From contig NZ_FQXP01000003.1 of assembly GCF_900130005.1 (NCBI RefSeq), positions 372,001-436,000 on the forward strand: 64,000 bases of DNA, read 5' to 3'. The notes below the pieces were generated by a model. It saw only the letters and a program-made list of their open reading frames with translations. It was not told the DNA's origin and made no database searches. Shown piece by piece: positions 35,887 to 44,116 of this stretch. Source of the stretch: Clostridium collagenovorans DSM 3089 (GTDB lineage: Bacteria; Bacillota; Clostridia; Clostridiales; Clostridiaceae). Both the position numbers and the translations under genes were made by a program. Position 1 is the first letter of the stretch. Every line of letters starts with the position of its first letter.

Positions 35887-36351
35887 ATGGGAAAAGGATT
35901 TTTAGACAAAATAGTAAATAGTTTAGTTGGAGAAGATGTAGAAGAATTTGAAGAAATTGAAGAAGTTGAAGATATTGAAGATGAAGAAGAAGAAAAAGTA
36001 GAGCCTATAGAAATTGCTTCTGTAAGAAGAAATAATAAGGTTGTTAATATTCATAGTAATTCTTCAGCTAAGGTTATAATATATAAACCAGAGGAATTTA
36101 CTGAGGATGCAATGACAATCTGTGATCATCTTAAAAATAGAAGAGTAGTTGTTGTAAATGTAACACAAATGGAAAAATCAGTTGCTCAAAGACTTCTTGA
36201 TTATATAGGTGGAGCTAGTTTCGTTCTTGGTGGAGAAATTCAAAGAATAGAAAAAGGTGTTTATATAATTTCACCATCTAATGTTGAAGTAAGTAATTCT
36301 CTAAAGTATGAACTTCAACAAAATAAAGATATCTTTAGCTTCATGAAGTAG
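35887..36351 (+). CDS. sepF: Cell division protein SepF
   Basis: 154 residues. An N-terminal amphipathic helix (MGKGFLDKIVNSLVGE) for membrane binding, an acidic linker (about 18-42, runs of Glu), and the SepF domain with KVIIYKPEEFTEDA, RRVVVVNVTQMEKSVAQRLLDYIGGA and VYIISPSNVEVS. It tethers FtsZ to the membrane at the septum. Start after TGGAGGAG, 15 bases after yggS. Confidence 0.95.
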   Translation: MGKGFLDKIVNSLVGEDVEEFEEIEEVEDIEDEEEEKVEPIEIASVRRNNKVVNIHSNSSAKVIIYKPEEFTEDAMTICDHLKNRRVVVVNVTQMEKSVAQRLLDYIGGASFVLGGEIQRIEKGVYIISPSNVEVSNSLKYELQQNKDIFSFMK

Positions 36352-36362
36352 AAGGTGATAAT

Positions 36363-36614
36363 ATGTTAAAAATGATAATATTTACTATCATTAGAATTGT
36401 AGAGATTGCAATTTTAATTGATGTCTTGGCATCGTGGATTCCCAATGCTAAGGATACAATGATAATAAAAATTACAGATTCTATTGCAGGACCTTTATTA
36501 AATCCAGCAAGAGATTTGTACTTTAGATTATTTCCTAATATGATGATAGACTTTTCACCAATATTAGTACTATTTATATTAGATTTTATAAGAATGGGTT
36601 TTAGTACTCTTTAA
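36363..36614 (+). CDS. ylmG: YggT-family membrane protein YlmG
   Basis: 83 residues, two membrane spans separated by an amphipathic segment. Family signs are LASWIPNA, PLLNPARDLYFRLFP and DFSPILVLFIL. Linked to membrane or nucleoid organisation near the divisome, exact role unclear. Start after GAAGGTGAT, 11 bases after sepF. Confidence 0.93.
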   Translation: MLKMIIFTIIRIVEIAILIDVLASWIPNAKDTMIIKITDSIAGPLLNPARDLYFRLFPNMMIDFSPILVLFILDFIRMGFSTL

Positions 36615-36631
36615 TAAAATGAGGTCAGTTC

Positions 36632-37405
36632 ATGCAAAAAAAGGAATTTATTGAGTCTTTTTTAGGCGAAGATAAAAAATTAATATCAAGTTTATATGAT
36701 AAGATTTGCTTGTGTTTGAAAACAGAGCAAACAGTATTTTCTGCTGAGTTTTTAAATCCTAGGGTTTGGCGAAAGATTATTGAGATTTCTCAAGAGTTAG
36801 GGGTAAGATGTTGCACAAAAGGAATAAATGAAGAATGTGAAAAAAAAATATTAGGCATATATATATATGAAGAGCCTATGGAATTTCCTGTGACATTTAT
36901 AAAAATTCATAACAAATCTAAGTTTAAGACTTTAGAGCATAAGGATTACTTAGGAGCTTTAACTTCTCTTGGGATAAAGCGCGAGAAACTAAGTGATATT
37001 GTAGTAGTAGAAAATGAAGCTTTTCTTTTAGCTCATAATGATATAGCTCACTATATTCTATATTCTATGGAAAAGGTAGCTAATTGTCCTTGTGAAGTAA
37101 GTGCTATAAGTGAGAATGAAGTTAATTTGGGAGAAAATCAATTAAAAACCCTAAACTTAATAAGTACATCACTAAGAGCAGATTGTTTAGTTTCAAGCAT
37201 TTGTAATATTTCACGTAGTAAAGCTGAGCAATTAATAGGGAATGGAAAAGTTATTTTAAATTATGAAGAACTTAAAAAGAAGGATAAACTTATTGAAGTC
37301 AATGATATAGTTACTATAAGATCCTTTGGAAAATTTAAGTTTAAGGAAGTTGTCGGAGATACGCAACGAGGAAGGCTTAAAATAAAAATAGATAAATATT
37401 TATAA
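36632..37405 (+). CDS. ylmH: S4-domain RNA-binding protein YlmH
   Basis: 257 residues. The C-terminal S4 domain (about 180-240) reads LRADCLVSSICNISRSKAEQ then NGKVILNYEELKKKDKLIE. The N-terminal part with AEFLNPRVWRKI and LGALTSLGIKREKLSDIVV is the YlmH-specific domain. Homologues bind ribosomes, and in Bacillus YlmH can take part in rescue of stalled 50S-peptidyl-tRNA complexes alongside RqcH; a rqcH gene is present at 44.1 kb. Start after GAGGTCAG. Confidence 0.92.
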   Translation: MQKKEFIESFLGEDKKLISSLYDKICLCLKTEQTVFSAEFLNPRVWRKIIEISQELGVRCCTKGINEECEKKILGIYIYEEPMEFPVTFIKIHNKSKFKTLEHKDYLGALTSLGIKREKLSDIVVVENEAFLLAHNDIAHYILYSMEKVANCPCEVSAISENEVNLGENQLKTLNLISTSLRADCLVSSICNISRSKAEQLIGNGKVILNYEELKKKDKLIEVNDIVTIRSFGKFKFKEVVGDTQRGRLKIKIDKYL

Positions 37406-37422
37406 GACAAGGGGTGTATGTT

Positions 37423-38076
37423 ATGAGGATTACGGTTGAGGATATAGAAAACAAAGAATTTAAAAAAGCCATGAGGGGATACAATAGTGAAGAAGTAGAT
37501 GATTTCCTAAATGACGTTTTAGAGAGCTATGAAGAAGTTTCTAGAGAAAACAGTAGGTTAAAGGAAAAAATAACATCCTTTGAAGAGAAGATTATTCATT
37601 ATAAAAAGGTTGAGGACACTATTCAAAACACTTTAGTTTTAGCTCAAAGTGCTTCAGAGCAAACTAAATTAGCTGCTCAAAAGGAAGCTGATTTAATTAT
37701 AAAAAATGCTAATGATTCAGCACAAAGAATGATAGATAAAGCTAACACAGATGTTTTAACAATTAGGGCTGAATATGAAAAAACAAGACAAGAGTTTGAA
37801 AAGTTCAGATCTATATATAGAAACTTTATGAATAGTCAAATAGATATGTTTGAAAGACTAGAAAAAGATTTTGATAGAGGTTTCAATATTGGTATAGCTC
37901 AACAGAAGATTATAGCAAATAAAGATATAGATTCTGTTATAGACGAAGAAAGCAAGAAAGCTGCTATTCAAGATAAAATGTTAACCTTAGAAGTGGCAAC
38001 AGATTTAGATAAAAATATCTCTGAAAGTTTAGAGACAACTAGATTTTTTGATGTAAAAAATTTTGATTTAGAATAG
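37423..38076 (+). CDS. divIVA: DivIVA-family cell-pole/septum protein
   Basis: 217 residues from the ATG at 37423; AAGGGG at 37409-37414 is 8 bases upstream, whereas the in-frame GTG at 37414 overlaps it. The N-terminal membrane-binding domain is MRITVEDIENKEFKKAMRGY then NSEEVDDFLNDVLESYEE. A long coiled coil follows (about 35-150). The tail of about 60 residues is charged and variable. DivIVA recognises negative membrane curvature and recruits division or sporulation partners. Last gene of the run; terminator follows. Confidence 0.94.
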   Translation: MRITVEDIENKEFKKAMRGYNSEEVDDFLNDVLESYEEVSRENSRLKEKITSFEEKIIHYKKVEDTIQNTLVLAQSASEQTKLAAQKEADLIIKNANDSAQRMIDKANTDVLTIRAEYEKTRQEFEKFRSIYRNFMNSQIDMFERLEKDFDRGFNIGIAQQKIIANKDIDSVIDEESKKAAIQDKMLTLEVATDLDKNISESLETTRFFDVKNFDLE

Positions 38077-38099
38077 GAATTATTATATAACTATTTATG

Positions 38100-38128
38100 A
38101 AAGACTCACTTTAATTAGGGAGTCTTTT
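38100..38128 (+). terminator. Terminator after divIVA
   Basis: AAAGACTC (38100-38107) pairs with GAGTCTTT (38120-38127), with extra CT/AG pairing inside; T-rich tail. Confidence 0.75.
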
Positions 38129-38134
38129 ATATTG

Positions 38135-38163
38135 TTGACAAGTTTAAGCTATTTTTGTATGCT
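38135..38163 (+). promoter_or_regulatory. Predicted sigma-A promoter for mtnN-aroF-lspA-rluD
   Basis: Perfect TTGACA (38135-38140), 17 bases, TATGCT (38158-38163). It lies directly after the divIVA terminator, so the downstream genes form a separate unit. Confidence 0.7.
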
Positions 38164-38240
38164 TAAACAATAGATTATAAACTTATTAGTATACATATGT
38201 AAGTTATGAAAATAATAAGTAAAGATATTGGAGGTTTATT

Positions 38241-38936
38241 ATGATACGTATAGGGATAATTGGAGCTATGGAAGAGGAAACTCAAAACCTTATAAAGGAT
38301 ATGAAAATAGAGAGGTCTTTAACTAAGGCAAGAATGCAGTTTAACTCTGGTGAATTATATGGTAAAAATGTAGTTGTAGTAACTTGTGGAATAGGAAAAG
38401 TTAATGCTGCTGTTTGTACTCAAATTTTAATAGATGACTTTAATGTTGATTGTGTTATAAATGTAGGTATAGCAGGTGGTATTAGAGAAGATATATATCC
38501 AGGAGATGTTGTAGTAGCAGATAACTTAGTACAACATGATATGGATACAACATTTTTTGGAGATAAATTAGGGCAAATTCCTAGAATAGAAGTATATGAT
38601 TTTAAATGCGACGAAGAATTAGTTAATATAGCTAAGGAAAGCTGTAAAGAATTAAAAGATAATAATCATTTTACAGGAAGAATAGTATCAGGGGATCAAT
38701 TCTTAGCAGATGCTAAAAAAATGTTATGGTTAAGTGAAGAATTTTCTGCTTTAGGATGTGAAATGGAGGGTGCTAGTATAGCTCAGACATGTTACTTAAA
38801 TAATAAAAAATTTGTAGTTATAAGATCTATTTCTGATAATGCTATAAATGGTACTCATATGGACTATGAGACATTCAAAGAGAAAGCAGTTATAAATTCT
38901 AATCTTATATTAAAAAATATGCTACAACAAATGTAG
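38241..38936 (+). CDS. mtnN: 5'-methylthioadenosine/S-adenosylhomocysteine nucleosidase
   Basis: 231 residues, normal length. Cleaves adenine from methylthioadenosine and S-adenosylhomocysteine, recycling SAM by-products. Motifs are IGIIGAMEEE at the start, VVVTCGIGKVNAA, CVINVGIAGGI, VSGDQFLAD, GCEMEGASIAQ and the catalytic Asp in IRSISDNA (about residue 197). Start after TTGGAGG. Followed after 8 bases by aroF. Confidence 0.96.
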   Translation: MIRIGIIGAMEEETQNLIKDMKIERSLTKARMQFNSGELYGKNVVVVTCGIGKVNAAVCTQILIDDFNVDCVINVGIAGGIREDIYPGDVVVADNLVQHDMDTTFFGDKLGQIPRIEVYDFKCDEELVNIAKESCKELKDNNHFTGRIVSGDQFLADAKKMLWLSEEFSALGCEMEGASIAQTCYLNNKKFVVIRSISDNAINGTHMDYETFKEKAVINSNLILKNMLQQM

Positions 38937-38944
38937 GTGATAAT

Positions 38945-39748
38945 ATGAAAACTTTACTTGTAGATAAAAAAAGCGGTGCCCCCATTAGGGTAAAAGTAGG
39001 AAAATATACCTTTGGAGAAAATGAAAAAATTATAATTTCAGGACCTTGTGCTGTGGAATCTTATGATATTATGATTAACTTATGTAAGGAGTTAAAAGCA
39101 CTTGGAGTACATATGTTAAGAGGTGGAGCTTTTAAGCCTAGAACATCTCCATATGATTTTCAAGGTTTAAAACATGAAGGTGTTAAAATATTAAGTGAAA
39201 TGGGGAAAATTTATGATATGCCTATAGTAACAGAAGTTATGGATGCTAGGGATATTGAAGAGTTATTGCCTCATGTTGATGTTCTTCAAGTTGGATCAAG
39301 AAATATGTATAATTATACTTTGCTTAAAGAACTAGGAAAAGTCAAGAAGCCTATACTTTTAAAGAGAGGAATGAGTGCTACTTTAAATGAATGGCTGAAT
39401 GCTGCAGAGTACATTATGAGTGAAGGTAATGAGAATATTATTTTGTGCGAAAGAGGCATAAGAACTTACGAGACAGCAACTAGAAATACTATGGATATAA
39501 ATGCTATTGCATACATAAAGGAGAATTGTAGATTACCTATAATTGTAGATCCAAGTCATGGTGTAGGTATAAGAAGTCTTGTGCCTAGAGTTGCTCTGGG
39601 TGGAATAGCTACTGGTGGTGATGGTATTATTATAGAAAGTCACATAATGCCAGATAATGCTCTTTCAGATAGCAAACAAACTATAGACATGGATACCTTA
39701 AAAACTCTAATTGAGAAAGTAAAACAATTAGAAAGCATAATTTATTAA
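38945..39748 (+). CDS. aroF: 3-deoxy-7-phosphoheptulonate synthase (DAHP synthase)
   Basis: 267 residues. First step of the shikimate pathway: phosphoenolpyruvate plus erythrose 4-phosphate to DAHP. It is the AroI-beta/KdsA-like type with ISGPCAVES, MLRGGAFKPRTSPYDFQG, TEVMDARDIE, VGSRNMYN, LLKRGMSATLNEWLNAAEYI, LCERGIRTYE and the metal-binding IVDPSHGVG. There is no N-terminal ACT or chorismate mutase domain, so no obvious feedback module. No other aro gene lies beside it. It starts within a TAGGTGATAATATG context right after mtnN. Confidence 0.95.
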   Translation: MKTLLVDKKSGAPIRVKVGKYTFGENEKIIISGPCAVESYDIMINLCKELKALGVHMLRGGAFKPRTSPYDFQGLKHEGVKILSEMGKIYDMPIVTEVMDARDIEELLPHVDVLQVGSRNMYNYTLLKELGKVKKPILLKRGMSATLNEWLNAAEYIMSEGNENIILCERGIRTYETATRNTMDINAIAYIKENCRLPIIVDPSHGVGIRSLVPRVALGGIATGGDGIIIESHIMPDNALSDSKQTIDMDTLKTLIEKVKQLESIIY

Positions 39749-39763
39749 TTTGTAGGGGGAATC

Positions 39764-40213
39764 ATGGAAATACTAATAATTATAATAGGTGTTATTTTAG
39801 ATAGAATAACTAAGTTATGGGCTATGACCTTAAAAGGTAAAGAAGGCATTGTTATAATTAAGAATTTTTTTGCATTTGAATATCTAGAAAATAGAGGAGC
39901 AGCTTTTGGTATATTTCAAGGTAGGATTGCGCTTTTGACTATTTTTACTATAGTTGTACTATGTATAATGGGATATTTAATTTATAGATATAGAAAAGAA
40001 TCTAAATTTATGTCTGTAGCATTAAGTTTAATTATAAGTGGAGCCATTGGAAATTTATATGATAGGGTATTTTATAAATATGTTGTAGATTTTATATTAG
40101 TACACTATAAAGATGTATATTATTTCCCTACTTTTAATGTGGCTGATATATTAGTTTGTGTAGGAACTTTTTTATTGTGTATTGCAATCTTAAAGGAAGG
40201 TAAGAATGAATAA
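39764..40213 (+). CDS. lspA: Lipoprotein signal peptidase (signal peptidase II)
   Basis: 149 residues, four membrane spans. Removes signal peptides from diacylglyceryl-modified prolipoproteins. Motifs are ILDRITKLWA near the start, LENRGAAFGIF, SGAIGNLYDRVFYKYVVDFI with the first catalytic Asp, and FNVADILVCVG with the second. Start after TAGGGGG. Its last 8 bases overlap rluD, as often seen for this gene pair. Confidence 0.96.
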   Translation: MEILIIIIGVILDRITKLWAMTLKGKEGIVIIKNFFAFEYLENRGAAFGIFQGRIALLTIFTIVVLCIMGYLIYRYRKESKFMSVALSLIISGAIGNLYDRVFYKYVVDFILVHYKDVYYFPTFNVADILVCVGTFLLCIAILKEGKNE

Positions 40214-41123
40214 AATTGAATTTATAGTTGAGCATGAGAATAGTGGAACTAGAATAGATTCCTTCTTAAGTGATAAAGTAGAAGATAAGTCTAGAAGTTA
40301 TTTTCAAGGCTTAATAGAGGAAGGTAATGTCTTAGTAAACGATAATGTAAAAAAAAGCAATTACAAGTTAAAGGAAAATGATAAAATAGAAGTAATGTTT
40401 CCAGAAGCAACTGAACTAGAGGTAATTGCTCAAGATATTCCTTTAGATATTATTTATGAAGATAGTGATGTTATAGTTATAAATAAACCACAGGATATGG
40501 TGGTGCATCCGGCGCCAGGTAATTATGAAGGTACTTTAGTAAATGGACTATTATTTCATTGTAAAGATTTAAGTGGAATAAATGGAATAATACGTCCAGG
40601 TATTGTACATAGAATTGATAAGGATACTTCAGGTGTATTAGTAATAGCTAAAAATGATAACTCTCATAATAAATTATCAGAGCAATTGAAGGATCACTCA
40701 ATGACTAGAACTTACTATGCATTGGTAGAAGGAAAAATAAAAAATGACAATGGAATAGTAGATATGCCCTTAGGAAGAAACCCTAAGGATAGATTGAAGA
40801 TGGCTATTGTAAAGGATGGAAAAAGAGCTGTAACACATTATGAAGTACTAGAAAGATATGAGAGTTGTACTCTTGTTAAATGTAACTTGGAAACAGGTAG
40901 AACTCATCAAATAAGAGTGCATATGGCCTATATAGGTCACCCATTAGTTGGTGATAAGATCTATGGGTATAAAAAACAAAGATTTAAGTTACAGGGACAA
41001 ATGTTACATGCTAAAAAATTAGGATTTACCCACCCTAAGAGTAATGAATATGTAGAATTTGAATCAGAGTTACCAAAGTATTTTAAAGATGTATTAAAAA
41101 AATTAGAGAAAGAATTGATATAA
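40206..41123 (+). CDS. rluD: RluD-family 23S rRNA pseudouridine synthase
   Basis: 305 residues. N-terminal S4 domain (about 14-75, SGTRIDSFLSDKVED and VKKSNYKLKENDKIE), then the RluA-type catalytic domain with the Asp in GIVHRIDKDTSGVLVIAK (about residue 142) and RTHQIRVHMAYIGHPLVGD. Firmicute members of this group are often annotated RluD-like; which uridines it modifies is not evident. Overlaps the lspA stop by 8 bases, so translation is probably coupled. The pyr promoter lies in its last codons. Confidence 0.93.
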   Translation: MNKIEFIVEHENSGTRIDSFLSDKVEDKSRSYFQGLIEEGNVLVNDNVKKSNYKLKENDKIEVMFPEATELEVIAQDIPLDIIYEDSDVIVINKPQDMVVHPAPGNYEGTLVNGLLFHCKDLSGINGIIRPGIVHRIDKDTSGVLVIAKNDNSHNKLSEQLKDHSMTRTYYALVEGKIKNDNGIVDMPLGRNPKDRLKMAIVKDGKRAVTHYEVLERYESCTLVKCNLETGRTHQIRVHMAYIGHPLVGDKIYGYKKQRFKLQGQMLHAKKLGFTHPKSNEYVEFESELPKYFKDVLKKLEKELI

Positions 41124-41143
41124 ATAAAGATATGTGATATAAT
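41115..41143 (+). promoter_or_regulatory. Predicted sigma-A promoter of pyrR-uraA
   Basis: TTGATA (41115-41120), 17 bases, TATAAT (41138-41143). The -35 overlaps the end of rluD. Transcription would begin near 41150, just before the PyrR leader. Confidence 0.75.
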
Positions 41144-41164
41144 TTGGTAAAATAAATCCTTTAA

Positions 41165-41269
41165 ATAATCCAGAGAGATTATAAGGTCATATATACAGTA
41201 TAAATATTTTAGAGTATATGTAATTTATGATTATTTAAGACCTTAATCTTTCTAGATTAAGGTCTTTTT
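41165..41269 (+). promoter_or_regulatory. PyrR-dependent transcription attenuator upstream of pyrR
   Basis: The PyrR-binding loop is a hairpin ATAATC-CAGAGA-GATTAT (41165-41182) containing the conserved TCCAGAGAG. Next comes TAAGGTC (41182-41188), complementary to GACCTTA (41239-41245) in the 5' arm of a perfect 12-bp terminator (AAGACCTTAATC / GATTAAGGTCTT, 41237-41266) followed by T5. This allows the classic choice: PyrR with UMP holds the first hairpin and lets the terminator form; without it the antiterminator forms. Confidence 0.88.
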
Positions 41270-41309
41270 ATTTAAAGTTTAATTTTTTTATAAAGGGTGG
41301 TGAAGGGAA

Positions 41310-41849
41310 ATGAATATAAAAGCTGAAATTCTTGATTCAAAAGGTGTTAATAGAACTTTAACTAGAATATCTCATGAGATAATTGAAAAGAATAAAGGTG
41401 TAGAGGACATAATCCTTGTAGGAATTAAAAGAAGAGGGGTACCTTTAGCAGAAAGATTATCTAAAAATATTGAAGAGATAGAAAATGTAAAAATTCCAGT
41501 GACTCAAGTTGATATTACTTTATATAGAGATGATTTATCTCAATTAAGTGAACAGCCTATGGTTAACTGTGATGAGCTTTTAGAAGATGTACATGGTAAA
41601 AAAATCATTTTAGTTGATGATGTAGTTTATACAGGAAGAACTGTAAGAGCTGCAATGGATGCTATAGTGCATGCTGGAAGACCTAAGAACATTCAATTAG
41701 CTGTTTTAGTAGATAGAGGACATAGAGAACTTCCTATTAGAGCAGATTATGTAGGAAAAAATATACCTACATCTAATAAAGAAATGGTTTCAGTACAAGT
41801 TGCTGAAATAGATGGAGAAGATTCAGTAAAAATTTTAGATCAAGAATAA
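41310..41849 (+). CDS. pyrR: Pyrimidine operon regulator / uracil phosphoribosyltransferase PyrR
   Basis: 179 residues, standard size. Binds pyr mRNA leaders in the presence of UMP or UTP and also has weak uracil phosphoribosyltransferase activity. The PRPP-binding motif is [17 protein letters not shown] (about residues 95-111). Others are [20 protein letters not shown] and [18 protein letters not shown]. It carries its own attenuator upstream and a second PyrR site follows before uraA. The start is after GGGTGGTGAAGGG. The pyr biosynthesis genes are not in this window. Confidence 0.97.
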   Translation: MNIKAEILDSKGVNRTLTRISHEIIEKNKGVEDIILVGIKRRGVPLAERLSKNIEEIENVKIPVTQVDITLYRDDLSQLSEQPMVNCDELLEDVHGKKIILVDDVVYTGRTVRAAMDAIVHAGRPKNIQLAVLVDRGHRELPIRADYVGKNIPTSNKEMVSVQVAEIDGEDSVKILDQE

Positions 41850-41861
41850 AGGTACTTTAAA

Positions 41862-41887
41862 ATAGTCCAGAGAGGCTATAAAGGGGG
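41862..41887 (+). promoter_or_regulatory. Second PyrR-binding element, next to the uraA ribosome site
   Basis: ATAGTCCAGAGAGGCTAT forms the PyrR hairpin (ATAG-CC / GG-CTAT with bulged T and AGAGA loop) and matches the consensus better than the first site. The SD AAGGGGG follows immediately (41881-41887) and the uraA ATG is at 41895. There is no room for an antiterminator/terminator pair before the gene, so control of translation is more likely than attenuation. Confidence 0.8.
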
Positions 41888-41894
41888 CAGAATT

Positions 41895-43196
41895 ATGAAA
41901 GATTACGTTGACGTTGATGAAAGATTACCTATAGGAAAATCAATACCTTTGAGTTTCCAACATTTGTTTGCTATGATGGGAGCTACAATTTTAGTTCCAA
42001 TGCTTACAGGGTTAAATCCATCTATAGCTTTATTTGGTAGTGGTATAGGAACAATTATTTATATATTATGTACTAAGGGAAGAATACCCGCATATGTAGG
42101 ATCATCCTTTGCATTTATAGCACCAATGCAATTAGCAACAGCGAAATATGGTGTTAATGCTATGCTATTTGGACTAATAGGTGCAGGCTTAGTATATGTT
42201 GTTGTTGCATTAATAATAAAGTTTGCAGGTGTTGATTGGTTAAATAAATTACTTCCACCAGTTGTTGTAGGTTCTGTTGTTATTGTAATTGGACTTGGAT
42301 TAGCTGGAACTGCAATAAATTGGGCAGGTTTAAATCCTGCATATTTTGCAGAAGGAAATTTACCAGAGGCATTACTTTCTATATCAACTGGAAAGTGGGT
42401 TATAGTTGCTTTAGTAACATTAATAACAGGAATTATAGGAAATGCATATTTTAAAGGGTTCTTTGGAGTTATTCCTATACTTGTAGCAATGATTACTGGA
42501 TATATTGTTGCCTTAATAATTGGAGTGGTACCAGCAGAGTATATTCAAGCTATAAAGGATGCACCATGGTTTGCATTACCACATTTTACATTCCCAGAAG
42601 TAAATCTTAACTCTATGATACTTATGATGCCTGTAGCTTTTGTAACTTTAGCTGAGCATATAGGACATGTTTATGTTACTAATAATGTTATAGGAAGAGA
42701 TTTCACTAAAGATCCAGGACTTCATAGATCAATTTTAGGTGATGGTTTAGCTACTGTTTTTGCAGGGTTAATAGGAGCTCCACCTAATACAACTTATGGA
42801 GAAAATATTGGGGTTATGGCCTTAACTAAGATATATAGCATATGGGTAATTGGTGGAGCAGCTGTATTAGCAGTATTATTATCCTTTGTTGGAAAGTTTA
42901 CTACTATAATACAATACGTTCCTCAACCAGTAATGGGAGGAGTTAGTATACTACTATTTGGTATTATAGCTTCTTCAGGATTTAGAATATTTGTCGAGGA
43001 AAAACTTGATTTTGGTAAGAAAAGAAACTTAATTATTGCCTCAGTAGTAATAGTATTAGGTATTGGTGGAGCTAAATTAGTTATACCATTTGGAGAATCT
43101 AGCTTTGAAATAGCTAACGTAGCTTTAGCAACTATGGCAGGTATAATTTTAAATTTAGTAATACCAGAAAAGGCAGAAAAAGTAGATAAAAAATAA
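41895..43196 (+). CDS. uraA: Uracil permease, NCS2 family
   Basis: 433 residues, about 14 membrane segments. Imports uracil with protons for salvage. Family signs are SFQHLFAMMGATILVPMLTG at the start, GTIIYILCTKGRIPAYVGSS, FVTLAEHIGHVYVTNNV with the substrate-site Glu, APPNTTYGENIGVMALT and PQPVMGGVSILLFG. Same order as pyrR-pyrP in Bacillus. Expression should respond to uridine nucleotides through both PyrR elements. Ends at a strong terminator. Confidence 0.96.
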   Translation: MKDYVDVDERLPIGKSIPLSFQHLFAMMGATILVPMLTGLNPSIALFGSGIGTIIYILCTKGRIPAYVGSSFAFIAPMQLATAKYGVNAMLFGLIGAGLVYVVVALIIKFAGVDWLNKLLPPVVVGSVVIVIGLGLAGTAINWAGLNPAYFAEGNLPEALLSISTGKWVIVALVTLITGIIGNAYFKGFFGVIPILVAMITGYIVALIIGVVPAEYIQAIKDAPWFALPHFTFPEVNLNSMILMMPVAFVTLAEHIGHVYVTNNVIGRDFTKDPGLHRSILGDGLATVFAGLIGAPPNTTYGENIGVMALTKIYSIWVIGGAAVLAVLLSFVGKFTTIIQYVPQPVMGGVSILLFGIIASSGFRIFVEEKLDFGKKRNLIIASVVIVLGIGGAKLVIPFGESSFEIANVALATMAGIILNLVIPEKAEKVDKK

Positions 43197-43202
43197 ATAA
43201 AT

Positions 43203-43236
43203 AAAAAGAGATTTTCTAAAAGAAAATCTCTTTTTT
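43203..43236. terminator. Bidirectional terminator after uraA
   Basis: Perfect 15-base arms AAAAAGAGATTTTCT and AGAAAATCTCTTTTT, 3-base loop, between convergent uraA and the lipoprotein gene. Confidence 0.9.
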
Positions 43237-43240
43237 ACTG

Positions 43241-44032
43241 TTATTGTAAGTTTAAAGATTCAATTTTATTGATTTTAAAGTCCTTATCTCCAAGTTTAGT
43301 TAGTATAATGGAGTTTTTAAAGCTTTTCTTTTCTTTATTTAGATTTTTTAACTCGGCTTCAATAGTGTAATTTACTTTTACTTTATTTTCACCAAGACCC
43401 TCTTCATTATCAATTATAACTTTTTTTACTTTAAGAGACCCATTTGCATCTTTTATAGTAGAAACTAAGCTCTTTGTAAAATCAAACATGGTTTTAGCAT
43501 TTTCTTCACTTATTAATTGGTCTTTAAATAAATAAGCATTTCTAAGTACAAATTCATCTACTAATCTATCTTCAGAGAAAATTTCTAAGTTCTTAGTATA
43601 TAGTTTATATTCTAAGTTATATAAATTATTAGCAAGGTGTTCAATAACATCTTTAGAAGCATATTGTTTATTTTCTACTTTAGTGTCCGCATCTACAAAT
43701 ATACTAGTTCCAGTTACTTTATCACCAGTCTTATAATTTACAAATAAGGTTTCCTTTTGTACAAAAAACTGCAAATCCCTCTTTTCACCGTTTATTTCTA
43801 TAGTTAGGGAACTATTATCAGGTGATGATGTATAAGTACCCTTTTCACCATTAATTATTACTTCACCTTTATCATTAAAATCATATGTTGATTTTGGTGA
43901 ATCTTTAGTATCTCCATATGCGCTTATTAAGTTCCATGATCCTAAAACAGATTGTTCAGTTTTGCCACAACCTGTAAGTAGAAGCAAGGAAAATATTAAG
44001 CATAAACTTATAGTAAATAAATTTTTCTTCAT
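43241..44032 (-). CDS. Lipoprotein of unknown function
   Basis: 263 residues. The N-terminus is a lipoprotein signal: MKKN, a hydrophobic core and LLTGCGK with the lipid-modified Cys at residue 22. After a linker, residues about 30-110 (VLGSWNLISAYG, YDFNDKGEVIINGEKGTYT) resemble the small lipocalin-like DUF5640-type folds seen in other clostridial lipoproteins; this is a weak match by eye. The rest is helical and charged. The start has AGGAGG upstream. It is convergent with uraA and 84 bases downstream of rqcH on the same strand. Function not known. Confidence 0.75.
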   Translation of the reverse strand: MKKNLFTISLCLIFSLLLLTGCGKTEQSVLGSWNLISAYGDTKDSPKSTYDFNDKGEVIINGEKGTYTSSPDNSSLTIEINGEKRDLQFFVQKETLFVNYKTGDKVTGTSIFVDADTKVENKQYASKDVIEHLANNLYNLEYKLYTKNLEIFSEDRLVDEFVLRNAYLFKDQLISEENAKTMFDFTKSLVSTIKDANGSLKVKKVIIDNEEGLGENKVKVNYTIEAELKNLNKEKKSFKNSIILTKLGDKDFKINKIESLNLQ

Positions 44033-44116
44033 AATTTTCCTCCTAATTTTAATGAAATAATATTAGTATATCAAAAAAATAAATGTAATCCTATAGTAGG
44101 AAAAGCTTAAGAGAAA

